Below are positions 55,452 through 64,000 of a stretch of 64,000 bases of DNA, in pieces. Origin of the DNA: an uncultured Synechococcus sp. (GTDB lineage Bacteria > Cyanobacteriota > Cyanobacteriia > PCC-6307 > Cyanobiaceae); NCBI GenBank assembly GCA_949373155.1, contig CASICK010000002.1, positions 124,001 to 188,000 of the forward strand, given 5' to 3'. Each line of letters starts with the position of its first letter. Position 1 is the first letter of the stretch. The translations under genes and the position numbers were made by a program. The notes under the pieces were generated by a model that did no database searches, was not told the DNA's origin, and saw only the letters and a program-made list of their open reading frames with translations.

Positions 55452-55637
55452 ATGATTTGCCCTCGCTATGGATCTTCCGTATGTAGGCCTAAATATTCCT
55501 TAGTGACAGCCGAAATCTTTGCTACGTATATGCACAGTGAACCTGGCTTTATGGGTTTCTGTCCTGTTGTTTATCGCTTGAGTGAGTGGACCGTCGATAA
55601 CGAGTCTCTGAGACATTCAGCACTCAAAATCAGATGA
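55452..55637 (+). CDS. Hypothetical protein resembling a zinc-ribbon remnant
   Basis: The frame from Met at 55452 gives MICPRYGSSVCRPKYSLVTA, then a hydrophobic patch (FMGFCPVVYRL). The CPxxG start is similar to zinc-ribbon proteins, but the second Cys of a CxxC pair is Tyr here. It could be a decayed small protein. The upstream open frame (55362) adds 30 residues without support. Confidence 0.25.
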   Translation: MICPRYGSSVCRPKYSLVTAEIFATYMHSEPGFMGFCPVVYRLSEWTVDNESLRHSALKIR

Positions 55638-55759
55638 TGGCTTAGATCTTCACCCCAGACGCTTCGCTTCGCAACTTGGTTGATCTCTTTCTGGAATCTG
55701 TGGAGGGGGCGATGCCTTTCCAGTTCAGAAGGAATTAAGTCAAAACCACGCCATTCCTA

Positions 55760-55900
55760 ATGTCTTTGGTTTTGGTTCTGATGGCAATGCGTCATTGCAC
55801 CGATGTGCTTTTTGCTCGCCTGCGCCACAGTTTGTGTATCGAAATCGGAGGAGCCATGACGGCCGATACTCCACCTCAGCAGATCAAAGAAGCAGCCTGA
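55760..55900 (+). CDS. Possible 46-residue protein
   Basis: MSLVLVLMAMRHCTDVLFAR, then LRHSLCIEIGGAMTADTPPQ and QIKEAA. A possible small membrane-anchored peptide; nothing else supports it. The minus strand also has a 77-residue ORF (55757-55990) without features. Confidence 0.2.
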   Translation: MSLVLVLMAMRHCTDVLFARLRHSLCIEIGGAMTADTPPQQIKEAA

Positions 55901-56302
55901 CCACTTGGCCCCTGCTCCAACAGTTTTTTCACCCAACGGCGAGTTCCGTCCTTCGGTAGGCAAGCTCTTGAGCGCCACGTCGATCGACACTCCATCTGCA
56001 CCGAAACAGGTGCCCTTAGGAGTTCAACCACTCACCACTTAGGAACCAGGCCCCAGGCGCCAAACGCCAGACGCTTCGCACTCCTCTTTCAGTTCACTGT
56101 TGTCGTTTTGAGGTTCACGCTTCTGCGATACAGATTCACTGGATCTTGGTTAGCGCTATGCATAAACGAGCGAGCTAGGCCGTCTCTTCCATCCGGGAGG
56201 GGCGGCCTCTCTCCTTCTGGATGCGCTTTCGTTTCCGTTTCACGACAGACCTTGATGTCAGGGCTTGGCTTGAGCCAGACCATGGGGTATCGAGGACTTC
56301 CG
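55901..56302. other. Gap with hairpin and repeat, no gene supported
   Basis: This stretch holds a 12-mer CAGACGCTTCGC (56068-56079) which also occurs at 55656-55667, and a hairpin AGGCCG...CGGCCT at 56177-56208 that could end transcription of a neighbour. GC-rich words near 56045-56065 (CCCAGGCGCCAAACGCC) differ from the AT-rich surroundings. Confidence 0.4.
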
Positions 56303-56395
56303 ATGAGCCCAAACTTGATTCAAGCAGCCGGTATCGGCAGCTTTATAGCAGCTATTTCTGCTGTCTTTGTCACGGCCATGGTTGTCGTTGGTTGA
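56303..56395 (+). CDS. Possible 30-residue single-TM peptide
   Basis: MSPNLIQAAGIGSFIAAISA then VFVTAMVVVG, one TM helix covering nearly the whole chain. The size is like photosystem small subunits, but I do not match it to a known psb, psa or pet peptide. Confidence 0.35.
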   Translation: MSPNLIQAAGIGSFIAAISAVFVTAMVVVG

Positions 56396-56599
56396 GGCAG
56401 AGGTCTGATCGCCGAGCTCTGGTCTGAGCGCCCTTGAGGCAACCGTGTTTGGAGATGTTGCCTGGTAACAGCCCCCGATTGATTAAGTTTGCTCGAGCTT
56501 CAGTTGGGGTTGCAGCTTTGTATTGCATTTCGATTGTGCTTTCAATGGTTAGTCAGCTCGATCCTTGCTTTACAGTCAAGACGATGACGGCTGACCTCA

Positions 56600-56839
56600 A
56601 TGACTTGGGAATACACGCAATTGCGTTTTGTTCCGAAAGGAAAGTCGTGGACCGGAGAAATAGAAGAGCTTTGGCTTGATGAAAAGCAGTTGATTTCTCG
56701 AAGGAATCCCCAGCATGAGGTCACTTTGGTGGGATTAATGAACGAGCTTGGACAGCAAGGCTGGGAACTGATCACCTATGCGCAACCCTTCACTGGGTAC
56801 CACGGCGGTTGCTATACGTTTAAGCGACAAACATCATGA
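56600..56839 (+). CDS. Small DUF4177-like protein
   Basis: A 79-residue protein starting MTWEYTQLRFVPKGKSWTGE, ending LMNELGQQGWELITYAQPFT and GYHGGCYTFKRQTS. The pattern LNELGxxGWEL with an aromatic start is typical of DUF4177-type small proteins found in many bacteria. Role unknown. Overlapping ORFs in other frames are ignored. Confidence 0.65.
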   Translation: MTWEYTQLRFVPKGKSWTGEIEELWLDEKQLISRRNPQHEVTLVGLMNELGQQGWELITYAQPFTGYHGGCYTFKRQTS

Positions 56840-57073
56840 TTAATCGCTAGAAGATTCGCATTGAATGAATTTCGTGATCAAAGGTGTGTCGTAATACGAT
56901 TTGATTAGTGCGTCATATGATTTTGTCTAATTTGCTTTATTCAATGCTTTAAAGATGATTTAATGCCATAGATCGTTACTATAGTATTTGAACTTTTCCC
57001 TTTCTTTCCCTCAATAGCTGGAAATATGCTGGCATTTGCTCATCTGATGATGTCTCTTTTCGGTCGAGTCCCA

Positions 57074-57469
57074 ATGACGTCTTGGAGCAAAATTGGTTGT
57101 TGGTCAATGCTTGCGGTTGCATGGACTCTCCCTGTGCATGCCATGGCCTTGGAGCAGGTGAGGTATCGCTGTGGAGCGCTAGGTGAAGTGCGTGTGAATC
57201 GTTCCAAGACATATCCAACAAAAGCTGTCGTTATGTATCGCGATCAACGTTGGCCAGGCACCATGAGTGGAGGATCGATGACATTTTTTAGCCCCACCAA
57301 CCAAACGCCAGATAGTCCTTGGATGAACTTCGGGCGAAACGGCGTATGGCTTTACAGCAATTACGTTGGAACTTCCGGTTGGAGTGAGTTTTGGGCAGAG
57401 GATGCCGCCATCTATCGACGGAATCATCCTGACTTTCTCGAATCAAGCTGTAAGGTCATGAGTCCGTAA
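57074..57469 (+). CDS. Exported protein of unknown function
   Basis: A 131-residue protein with signal peptide MTSWSKIGCWSMLAVAWTLP and AMA cleavage site. The mature part has two or three Cys (RYRCGALGEV, ESSCKVMSP), many Trp and Tyr, and looks like a small secreted beta domain. The frame extends to 57026. No family recognised. Confidence 0.55.
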   Translation: MTSWSKIGCWSMLAVAWTLPVHAMALEQVRYRCGALGEVRVNRSKTYPTKAVVMYRDQRWPGTMSGGSMTFFSPTNQTPDSPWMNFGRNGVWLYSNYVGTSGWSEFWAEDAAIYRRNHPDFLESSCKVMSP

Positions 57470-57593
57470 GTTTTGTACGGCTTGGTTTGTCAACGCATGA
57501 TGGGCGGAAAAGTTTTCGCTTGATGTCAATGCGCTGGTCTTGTTGTCCAGCCGTTTCTAATTTCAGGACAGTGCGCGTCTGGATTGGCGTTTG

Positions 57594-57938
57594 ATGCCCT
57601 CTCCCAAGCCGAGACGCATCTTGCCGAGTCGTTCCTTAGAGCGATTTATCGGTAGATGGTTGGTTGCTATCCCGGTGGCTTTAGCTCCGGCCTGGCTCTC
57701 TGCAGAATTGTTCCGCCTTCCAACCGGGAGGGTGTGTGCAGTGATGAATCGCTCGTTGCAAGAGCAAGTTTCAGGTTCGGTGGCGAAGCGGTTGCAACAG
57801 GACTGCCGTCAGGCCACTGATGAGAGCGTGAATTTTTGGCTTCTCTGGCTCATTTGGGCCCTCTTGATTCGATCGAGCTATCGCTACTGGCCTTTATTGG
57901 TTGCGATGGTGGTCGAGGGCGAAAAACATGACTTCTAG
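57594..57938 (+). CDS. Two-TM protein of unknown function
   Basis: A 114-residue protein. TM1 is about residues 22-40 (WLVAIPVALAPAWLSAEL) and TM2 about 81-98 (FWLLWLIWALLIRSS), with a loop containing two Cys (GRVCAVMN, QQDCRQA) that may pair. ATG at 57594 is used, TTG at 57591 also possible. Confidence 0.5.
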   Translation: MPSPKPRRILPSRSLERFIGRWLVAIPVALAPAWLSAELFRLPTGRVCAVMNRSLQEQVSGSVAKRLQQDCRQATDESVNFWLLWLIWALLIRSSYRYWPLLVAMVVEGEKHDF

Positions 57939-58301
57939 CGTCTTGCTTGGGATTGTTTGTTTACTCAATCAAGACAGTTGAGTGAGAATCGTTTTGGAAG
58001 GAATGGTTGGATTGCTTGGATTGTCTTTCAACATTTTGTAAGCTTGGGTTCAGAATTGTGTCTTTGAAAACACTTTGATGGTCGGACTCCATTAGCTGTT
58101 GGAACGCTATTTCTGCTGAAATCCGTTACCATTACTCAACGTTTTCAGTATTGACTCGCTAGTTAATAAGTGAGATCTCGAGCATGCAGGCCTTATCAGG
58201 GTATAAATCGATTAGCTTTGGTCTTGATTTGATGCCCAATGGCATTTCACTTGCATCCTCTGTCTATTGGATGTTCAGGAATGTCGCTCCACACTAGAAG
58301 C
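57939..58301. other. Gap without supported gene
   Basis: About 360 bases, AT-rich in parts. I see only tiny ORFs and no clear terminator or promoter pair. The upstream end of the 58302 gene frame (58239) falls here but adds a signal-less, unlikely extension. Confidence 0.5.
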
Positions 58302-58487
58302 ATGACGAACAGCACCCCCACGATCCTGATCTGGGTCAACCAATACAAAAAATACCAGCAGCTGATCGAGCAGGGGCTGACCGATGAGGCCTCAGTCTTG
58401 AAAAGAGAAATTGATGAAGCGCTGCCCTTGATTGACTTGACCTGGAGAGATTTAGAACAAGCAGCATCCGGTGGGTCTAACCCATAG
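58302..58487 (+). CDS. Small acidic helical protein
   Basis: A 61-residue protein starting MTNSTPTILIWVNQYKKYQQ, then LIEQGLTDEASVLKREIDEA and LPLIDLTWRDLEQAAS. Helical, charged, with a conserved-looking W/L pattern. Such short proteins are frequent in the group. Function unknown. Confidence 0.55.
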   Translation: MTNSTPTILIWVNQYKKYQQLIEQGLTDEASVLKREIDEALPLIDLTWRDLEQAASGGSNP

Positions 58488-58512
58488 GGTGGGCTCTACC
58501 TGAAGCAGGGCT

Positions 58513-58755
58513 TCACTGCTTTCCATGCAGTTCCCTAAACTCTTCAAGTTTATCGAGATCTTTTTGTTCATCCACGCTGTAGTCAGTAAGGATTAGGGCC
58601 TTTCCAATCGTTCCAAGTGCATATTCAAGACGATCGAGATTTTTGCGTCCTTCCTCATCACATCGAGCCGCTCGAATCACATCAGGCTTCAGTTGATCAG
58701 CAAGGTTTTCCATTCCATCGGCAATGAAGCGAGCTTGATCGAGCGGTGTTGTCAT
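58513..58755 (-). CDS. Small acidic hypothetical protein
   Basis: An 80-residue protein starting MTTPLDQARFIADGMENLAD, then GRKNLDRLEYALGTIGKALI and YSVDEQKDLDKLEEFREL. Mostly helical, high in Asp and Glu. It is convergent with the previous gene. ATG at 58755 is preferred to the open frame at 58797. Confidence 0.5.
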   Translation of the reverse strand: MTTPLDQARFIADGMENLADQLKPDVIRAARCDEEGRKNLDRLEYALGTIGKALILTDYSVDEQKDLDKLEEFRELHGKQ

Positions 58756-59068
58756 GAAGATCCTGGAATCCTGAGTTAGTGAACCTTCCCCAATCATAAA
58801 TTAGATTTGAGATCATCTCAATATTAATTGTTTGATAATTTTATGTTTTAAACAATATTTATTTGACACTTCAGGCTTCGTTGGATCAACCTCTGGCATC
58901 GTATTCGATGTTGTGGCATGGATGGTGCATCTGCTTTGGGACTTGAAGCTCTCTGCTTAGTCGTGCGAAAAGCAACGGTGATGCTGTGAGTTTGTCTGTT
59001 AACCCTGCCATGATCGCTCAATGTGAGTAAGTTGAGTGAACACCTGTTCGGCACAGCAGCACAGCACT

Positions 59069-59563
59069 ATGGCGTCATATTCATTTGATGTGGTTTCTGA
59101 TTTTGACCGTCAGGAGCTGGTCAATACTCTGGATCAAGTCCGCCGGGATGTTGGAAATCGCTATGACCTTAAAGACTCCGGCACAGAGATTGATCTGGCG
59201 GAAACGGAAGTGGTTATTACCACGGCTAGTGACATGACATTGCAGGCTGTTGAAGATATCTTGAGGACTAAAGCGACTAAAAGAGATCTCTCTCTAAAGA
59301 TTTTTGACTTTCAAACCCCTGAGGCCGTGGGAGGGAATCGCGTGAAGCAGGTCATTCAATTGCGAAAGGGCCTTAGCCAAGAGCTTGCGAAAAAGCTGAG
59401 CAAAATGGTTCGCGATGAATTGAAGAAGGTCACGGTTGCCATTCAAGGGGAAAGTCTTCGTATTACTGGAAAAAGCAAGGATGACCTTCAGGTAGCGATT
59501 CAACTCGTGAAAAGCAAAGAGGAAGAATTAGATGTTCCTCTTCAATTTGAAAATTACCGCTAA
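59069..59563 (+). CDS. YajQ family cyclic-di-GMP-binding-like protein (UPF0234)
   Basis: A 164-residue protein with the two-domain YajQ fold: MASYSFDVVSDFDRQELVNT, RYDLKDSGTEIDL, and the C-terminal VRDELKKVTVAIQGESLRIT then GKSKDDLQVAIQLVKSKE. It ends PLQFENYR, the usual end. Xanthomonas YajQ binds cyclic-di-GMP; the cyanobacterial role is unknown. ATG at 59069 is the family start. Confidence 0.92.
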   Translation: MASYSFDVVSDFDRQELVNTLDQVRRDVGNRYDLKDSGTEIDLAETEVVITTASDMTLQAVEDILRTKATKRDLSLKIFDFQTPEAVGGNRVKQVIQLRKGLSQELAKKLSKMVRDELKKVTVAIQGESLRITGKSKDDLQVAIQLVKSKEEELDVPLQFENYR

Positions 59564-59956
59564 ATCTACAGCTTTTGGCTCTAAATTATTGTTGAATCTA
59601 GTATTTATAAGGTATTAGGTTTAGTGCCTGCTTGACTCATGTTTGTGAAGTCATGACCTTTTGGGAGGAATGTGGAATATTCTGGTCTTCATTGTGCGTT
59701 TTGATTTAAAATAAAATATTGTCCCCCACGATAGTATTATTGGATCATGTTCTCCTTTGCCCTGGAACAATCTTGTCGATTGATTCTTATGGTTTTTGTT
59801 GGGCGTTAGGGGATGCTGGGCTGGATTCGCGGCTCTTGCGATAATCTATCTATCATGAATGAATATTCTCAGGATGTTGTCAATAGGACTTAAGTTGTTT
59901 AACAGAATCATTGCCGCGATTTTTGTGTTGGTCATTGTTGAAACTGATCCAAGCTC
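59564..59956. other. Gap before ggt, no gene supported
   Basis: About 390 AT-rich bases. A 20-residue ORF MFSFALEQSCRLILMVFVGR is present near 59747 but is not enough to call a gene. The promoter of ggt should be here; no distinct pair was identified. Confidence 0.45.
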
Positions 59957-61774
59957 ATGAAGTCTGTTCTTGATTCCTCTGTGGCTTGCAAGTTCGCGAC
60001 TTTTTTGGTCGTCAATCTATGTACAGGCACTGCTCTGCTCTTAGGTTCCTTTCCGGTTCGTTCCAATCAAGTTCGTTTGGCTAGGCCGGCCTCTGAAAAT
60101 CTCTTGCAGGAGTCGGGTCAGCGGTTTCATCCTGTTCATTCATCACTCGGAATTGTTAGTAGCCAGGAGCGATTAGCGAGTGAGGTGGGTGCCTTAATGC
60201 TTCGGAAGGGAGGGAATGCCATGGATGCTGCTGTCGCTTCAGCTTTTGCTCTTTCTGTGACGTTGCCCCAGGCAGGAAATCTCGGTGGAGGTGGATTTCT
60301 TGTGTTTTGGCACGCACCTGAGCGCAAATCCTATGCGCTCAATTTTCGTGAAATTGCTCCTCGATTAGCGCATCGAGACCTCTTCCTTGATGCTGATGGT
60401 GAAGTGAGTAAGAGCAAGGAATTTTTTAGTTTATTGAGTACTGGCGTCCCTGGAAGTGTGGCTGGTCTTCTGAAGGCTCAGGAGCGTTTTGGCCGTTTGA
60501 GTCGGGCAGAAGTGATTGCCCCTTCGATCCAACTTGCGGACGATGGTTTTGTGATTTATCCACAATTGGCTGATTCTCTGAAAAGAGCATTTCCACGTCT
60601 GAGGCAAGATCCCACAGCACGTTCACTTTTTTATCGGCAAGTCGAGCTCCCTGATGGTGGAGCTCAGTGGATTCCCTATCAATCGGGTGAACAGCTGCGA
60701 CAGCCTGAGCTGGCTCAGTCTCTGAAACTCATTTCTCTTAAGGGGGTATCTGGTTTTTATGAAGGAGAGACGGCTCAGAAGATTGTGGCTTTAATGATGT
60801 CTAAGGGGGGTCTTATTGATCATCGTGACTTAACTGAGTTTACGGCTCCTTGGGTGGAACCTGTGAAGGGTGTTTTTCGTGGTCATACCGTTATTTCCAT
60901 GCCACCGCCGAGTAGTGGTGGCATTACTCTCCTTCAGATCCTGAAGCTGATTGAGCCTTTTGATCTCGAGGCCTTAGGCACGAATAGTGCTGACTCGATT
61001 CATTTGCTTACTGAGAGTATGAATCTTGCTTATCGAGATCGTAATCAGTTCCTGGGAGATCCAGATCAGATTGATATTCCCATTCGTAGACTTCTTTCTC
61101 AATCATATATTGATAGATTGCGTGATCAACTAAATCTTAGCTCGCATACTTCAGCGGTTGATTTGGCTGGACAAGCACCGCTGTCGTCTGGTTTCAATAC
61201 AACTCATCTTTCTGTGGCTGATCGTGATGGCTCATTGGTGGCATTAACCACGACGCTGAATTTTGCTTACGGCAATGGAATCGCCGTTCCAGAGTCTGGT
61301 TTTCTCTTGAATAATGAGCTCGCAGATTTTACGGCTAAGCCTGGAGTTTCCAATGCCTATGGTTTGGTGCAAGGTGAGCAAAACGCAGTTGCTCCACGTC
61401 GAAGACCGCTCAGTTCAATGACGCCCACAATTGTGCTGAATCAAGAGGGTGATTCTTGGTTAGCGACGGGGAGCCCTGGAGGGAGTCGAATTATTACGAC
61501 CGTTGTTCAGGTGCTTTTAAACCGAATTGTCCATGGTCTCAATCTTGCAACAAGTGTCGCTACACCCAGGATTCATAGTCAGTTGTGGCCTGATTCTCTG
61601 CAGCTTGAACAGGGTTTTAGTCCCGATACAGTTGAGCTTTTAAAACATAGAGGCCATGCGTTGCGATTCACCCGCTCGATGGGTTCAGCTAATAGTGTTG
61701 AGCTCAAACTGAATGGAGGGAGTTTTGGAGTTTCTGATCCTCGCAGGCCTGAAGGAGCGGCTATAGCTGAATAA
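59957..61774 (+). CDS. ggt: Gamma-glutamyltranspeptidase
   Basis: A 605-residue exported enzyme with an N-terminal hydrophobic signal (residues ~12-30). It self-cleaves before T415 in FNTTHLSVADRDG, the catalytic Thr. Other conserved parts: SQERLASEVGALMLRKGGNAMDAAVA-like start (MLRKGGNAMDAAVASAFA), MPPPSSGGITLLQIL, PLSSMTPTIVLN and GSPGGSRIITTV, which hold the substrate residues. It transfers the gamma-glutamyl group of glutathione in the periplasm. Confidence 0.93.
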   Translation: MKSVLDSSVACKFATFLVVNLCTGTALLLGSFPVRSNQVRLARPASENLLQESGQRFHPVHSSLGIVSSQERLASEVGALMLRKGGNAMDAAVASAFALSVTLPQAGNLGGGGFLVFWHAPERKSYALNFREIAPRLAHRDLFLDADGEVSKSKEFFSLLSTGVPGSVAGLLKAQERFGRLSRAEVIAPSIQLADDGFVIYPQLADSLKRAFPRLRQDPTARSLFYRQVELPDGGAQWIPYQSGEQLRQPELAQSLKLISLKGVSGFYEGETAQKIVALMMSKGGLIDHRDLTEFTAPWVEPVKGVFRGHTVISMPPPSSGGITLLQILKLIEPFDLEALGTNSADSIHLLTESMNLAYRDRNQFLGDPDQIDIPIRRLLSQSYIDRLRDQLNLSSHTSAVDLAGQAPLSSGFNTTHLSVADRDGSLVALTTTLNFAYGNGIAVPESGFLLNNELADFTAKPGVSNAYGLVQGEQNAVAPRRRPLSSMTPTIVLNQEGDSWLATGSPGGSRIITTVVQVLLNRIVHGLNLATSVATPRIHSQLWPDSLQLEQGFSPDTVELLKHRGHALRFTRSMGSANSVELKLNGGSFGVSDPRRPEGAAIAE

Positions 61775-61776
61775 TA

Positions 61777-62700
61777 TTAAAAAAGTTGGGTCCCAAGTTG
61801 CAATGAAAAGCTGTTATCTATTTGGGGATATGTTAGAGAATTATAGATAAGTTGACCATTTAGGGAAGTGAAAAGTTTTTTGTCTCCTAATGGATATATT
61901 TTGATGGTTCCTGAAAAATTATTGCTCGGAGACAGTCCGTCTATATAGGCGCCTGTGAATTGATTGCTTAGTGAGAGATTGAAGTAATTATTCGGTTCCC
62001 AGTCGAAACTGATTCTTGCGCTACTTGCTGCAAATGTATTTCCACAGTACTTATCATCTGTGCACAAGTTTCCGCCCCAAATGCTCTGTACTGATGGCCC
62101 TGCGGATACATTAAAAGTTGTAGTGTCTGTCTTTATGAGGTCATATCCAATGCCGATTGAGTTGACAAGATTATTTGCTCCTACTTGATTGAGAGTGTCA
62201 TAATCGTAAATGTTTGAGATATAAGCATTTGTTCTGCCTGAAAATGTATATGAATAGCGTAGGTCTAGTTGCCCTTGGTTGGTGTCAGTAGACCCTTCCT
62301 TTTCGCCGTCGCTTCTGGAAAAACCATATTCTGTATTTGCTTTAAAGGAAAACAGGTTTACTTCGTCCTTGTATTGCGTGATGAGTTGAGATGTGCTGTC
62401 GAGGTCTTGGTCTCGATCTGTATTTGATGCTGTAATCCCTGCTGAAAAGCTCCCTGTCCACCGCTTTTTTTTTGGTTTGGATTTCAAGGATGTTGATTGA
62501 ATCTCAAGCTTACCTAAGCTTGGATGTTCGATGACTGTCACGGTATCAGTGCTCTCACCCTTAACCAATGTGCCTTGAATCTTGTCGCCATTGCTAAGGG
62601 TTAGTGTAATTGTTTCTGCGGAAGCGATGCGAATTCCGCTTTCTAATAGCAACATCGTTGTCGCGTTTAGGGCGATTGAAAGGCATGCTGTTTTGATCAA
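61777..62700 (-). CDS. DUF481 outer-membrane beta-barrel-like protein
   Basis: A 307-residue protein with TTG start and a signal (LIKTACLSIALNATTMLLLE to ASA). The N-terminal part ITLTLSNGDKIQGTLVKGES is a small beta domain, then alternating beta strands from ~80 to the end (FSFKANTEYGFSRSDGEKEG, LDLRYSYTFSGRTNAYISN), ending in Phe, as in outer-membrane barrels. This is DUF481 (YdiY-like). Two Cys (NLCTDDKYCGN) lie in a loop. Convergent with ggt. Confidence 0.8.
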   Translation of the reverse strand: MIKTACLSIALNATTMLLLESGIRIASAETITLTLSNGDKIQGTLVKGESTDTVTVIEHPSLGKLEIQSTSLKSKPKKKRWTGSFSAGITASNTDRDQDLDSTSQLITQYKDEVNLFSFKANTEYGFSRSDGEKEGSTDTNQGQLDLRYSYTFSGRTNAYISNIYDYDTLNQVGANNLVNSIGIGYDLIKTDTTTFNVSAGPSVQSIWGGNLCTDDKYCGNTFAASSARISFDWEPNNYFNLSLSNQFTGAYIDGLSPSNNFSGTIKIYPLGDKKLFTSLNGQLIYNSLTYPQIDNSFSLQLGTQLF

Positions 62701-63151
62701 GATGGAAGGCTTGTGTTTCTTTTCCGAATATTACATTATATCGAAAGATTTACTAGTGCCTTTTTGTCAAGGTGGATAGGTGCGAGCCCATGTCAGAGGG
62801 GTTGGGTTGGTGATCCATGTTCCAGTGAGATTGATTGACCAGACTTTGAAGTGGAAAAAACTGTACTGAGTTGTTTGTTTAGTTTTTGATTGCTTGAAAC
62901 TGACTCTGTCCTACCTAATCTGTCACTGATCCAAGGCGGTCCAATGTTCTAATCTTCGTTGCATCCAACCATAAGATGATTATTTGATTATCTAAGTGCT
63001 TCCCACGAATAGCTAGCCATGAAATCTATTTTTTTCTATTTTAGAAGTTTGTTGCAGAGATGATTGCGCTTCGTTGGCTCGAGCTCCTTTCATGAAAAGA
63101 CCAAGGCTCAGCACCGCATTTGCGATACGTGTTTTTTTATCTGGGTTCTAT
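62701..63151. other. Gap between the DUF481 gene and hemL
   Basis: About 450 bases with no supported gene; it holds the promoter of the DUF481 gene (minus) and the 3' end of hemL. AT-rich words cluster around 62720-62760 and 62980-63060. No clear terminator hairpin was found for hemL. Confidence 0.45.
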
Positions 63152-64000
63152 TCAGGAGATTGCAGCGAAGCTTTCTCGGAAAGCCTTGATGGTTGCGTCG
63201 ATGTCTTCATCGGAATGGGCAAGCGACGTGAAGCCTGCTTCAAATGCAGATGGTGCAAGGTAAACACCGCGTTCAAGCATCGCTCTATGCAGTTGTCCAA
63301 ACCTCACTGCATCGGTTGTTTTCGCTTCTTCAAAATTTCGGACTGGACCCTCACAGAGGAAAAAGCCAAACATGGCACCAACGCTGCCCCCGGTGATCGG
63401 AAGACCAGCCTCGCGGCCCGCTTCCAGGATTCCTTGAATTAAGCGTTCGGTTGTAGCGGTGAGCTTTTCGTAACTGCCTGGCTGCTTGAGCAATTCGAGT
63501 GTTTTGATCCCAGCCGTCATTGCCAAAGGATTGCCACTCAATGTGCCTGCTTGATACATAGGGCCAGCTGGAGACACCATTTCCATAATTTCTCTGCGAC
63601 CGCCATAAGCACCAACAGGCAACCCTCCTCCGATGACCTTGCCCATCGTGGTGAGATCTGGAGTCACTCCAAAGTGAGCTTGGGCCCCGCCGTAGCTGAT
63701 ACGGAATCCAGTCATCACTTCATCAAAGACCAGAAGTGCACCGTTTTCTTTGGTGAGTTCGCGCAAACCCTCCAAAAATCCTGGCTCAGGTTGGATGAAC
63801 CCTGCATTTCCAACAATCGGTTCGAGAATCACCCCGGCGATTGCGTCAGGGTTCTCAGCGAAGAGCTGCTTCACCGATTCCAGATCGTTGTAAGGAGCGG
63901 TCAGCGTGTTTGCTGTGGTGCTCCGTGGCACTCCGGGCGAATCGGGTAAGCCGAGTGTTGCCACACCAGAGCCAGCTTTGACGAGGAACATGTCCGCATG
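63152..64000 (-). CDS. hemL: Glutamate-1-semialdehyde 2,1-aminomutase, cut by the window edge
   Basis: The last 282 or so residues of the PLP enzyme that makes 5-aminolevulinate for chlorophyll, heme and bilins. The frame is open at base 64000 ([20 protein letters not shown]). PLP lysine is in [18 protein letters not shown], other parts are [20 protein letters not shown] and [13 protein letters not shown]. The N-terminal ~150 residues are beyond the window. Confidence 0.95.
   Translation of the reverse strand, partial: HADMFLVKAGSGVATLGLPDSPGVPRSTTANTLTAPYNDLESVKQLFAENPDAIAGVILEPIVGNAGFIQPEPGFLEGLRELTKENGALLVFDEVMTGFRISYGGAQAHFGVTPDLTTMGKVIGGGLPVGAYGGRREIMEMVSPAGPMYQAGTLSGNPLAMTAGIKTLELLKQPGSYEKLTATTERLIQGILEAGREAGLPITGGSVGAMFGFFLCEGPVRNFEEAKTTDAVRFGQLHRAMLERGVYLAPSAFEAGFTSLAHSDEDIDATIKAFRESFAAIS

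Noticed and set aside
56437..56463. AGGCAAC / GTTGCCT inverted repeat as a terminator
   Set aside because: A 7-bp stem with a 13-base loop and no T-run; could be chance.

Overview
The window looks like chromosome from a marine picocyanobacterium of the Synechococcus group. The gene set is cyanobacterial: ndhB, a plain cyAbrB regulator, Ycf46, Vipp1/PspA, a CtaCDE oxidase, hemL, DUF2808 and DUF3104 proteins, and a remnant of a high-light-inducible (hli) gene. GC is moderate and most genes are short and tightly packed. Coastal clade I strains such as CC9311 are the closest type I can think of, but I cannot prove a strain from sequence alone.

Layout. 1-4.2 kb: end of a glycosyltransferase-like gene, a K+ channel with RCK domain, fabG, and an orphan groEL without groES. 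4.2-9.4 kb (minus): a tight run ctaA-ctaB-ABC ATPase-ABC permease-unknown-nanE-unknown, divergent from ctaCDE at 9.65-12.7 kb. Heme A synthesis and the terminal oxidase that needs it therefore share one intergenic control region. 12.8-16.5 kb: cyAbrB, an HdeD-like protein, riboflavin synthase, a DUF151 nuclease-like protein and an Fe-S aldo/keto reductase. 16.5-22.6 kb (minus): topA-lipoprotein-DUF2232-CobT-like-solute-binding lipoprotein. 22.7-25.8 kb: ndhB, a LolD/MacB-type ATPase and an OmpR-type regulator. 25.8-29.9 kb (minus): vipp1, trxA, aminotransferase, birA, M23 peptidase. 30.5-34.4 kb (minus): EamA transporter and two glycosyltransferases.

34.4-46 kb is a long plus-strand housekeeping block: sppA, aroH, DUF2808, rpmH, rnpA, a PH-domain protein, yidC, DUF177, ycf46, a small membrane protein, serS, rseP, rpsN and pnp. 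cysQ, rsmI, a HTH protein, tRNA-Arg(TCT), a 47-residue membrane protein and a pterin dehydratase follow up to 49.9 kb.

49.9-59 kb is different. Coding density falls, AT-rich patches appear, and the content is short orphan ORFs, a second DUF2808 protein, a DUF3104 protein, a frameshifted hli pseudogene, and a Coq4-like protein whose 3' end runs antisense to a tiny membrane ORF. No integrase, transposase, phage gene or CRISPR array was found. It reads as an eroding variable region. Conserved genes resume with yajQ, ggt, a DUF481 outer-membrane-like protein and hemL, which is cut by the right edge.

The most notable items are the hli pseudogene, the Coq4-like protein, an Ig-like insertion in YidC, the A2-type oxidase with an altered copper-A subunit, and two convergent gene pairs whose stop codon lies in the loop of a shared hairpin. 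All domain names come from recognising sequence; no search was run.
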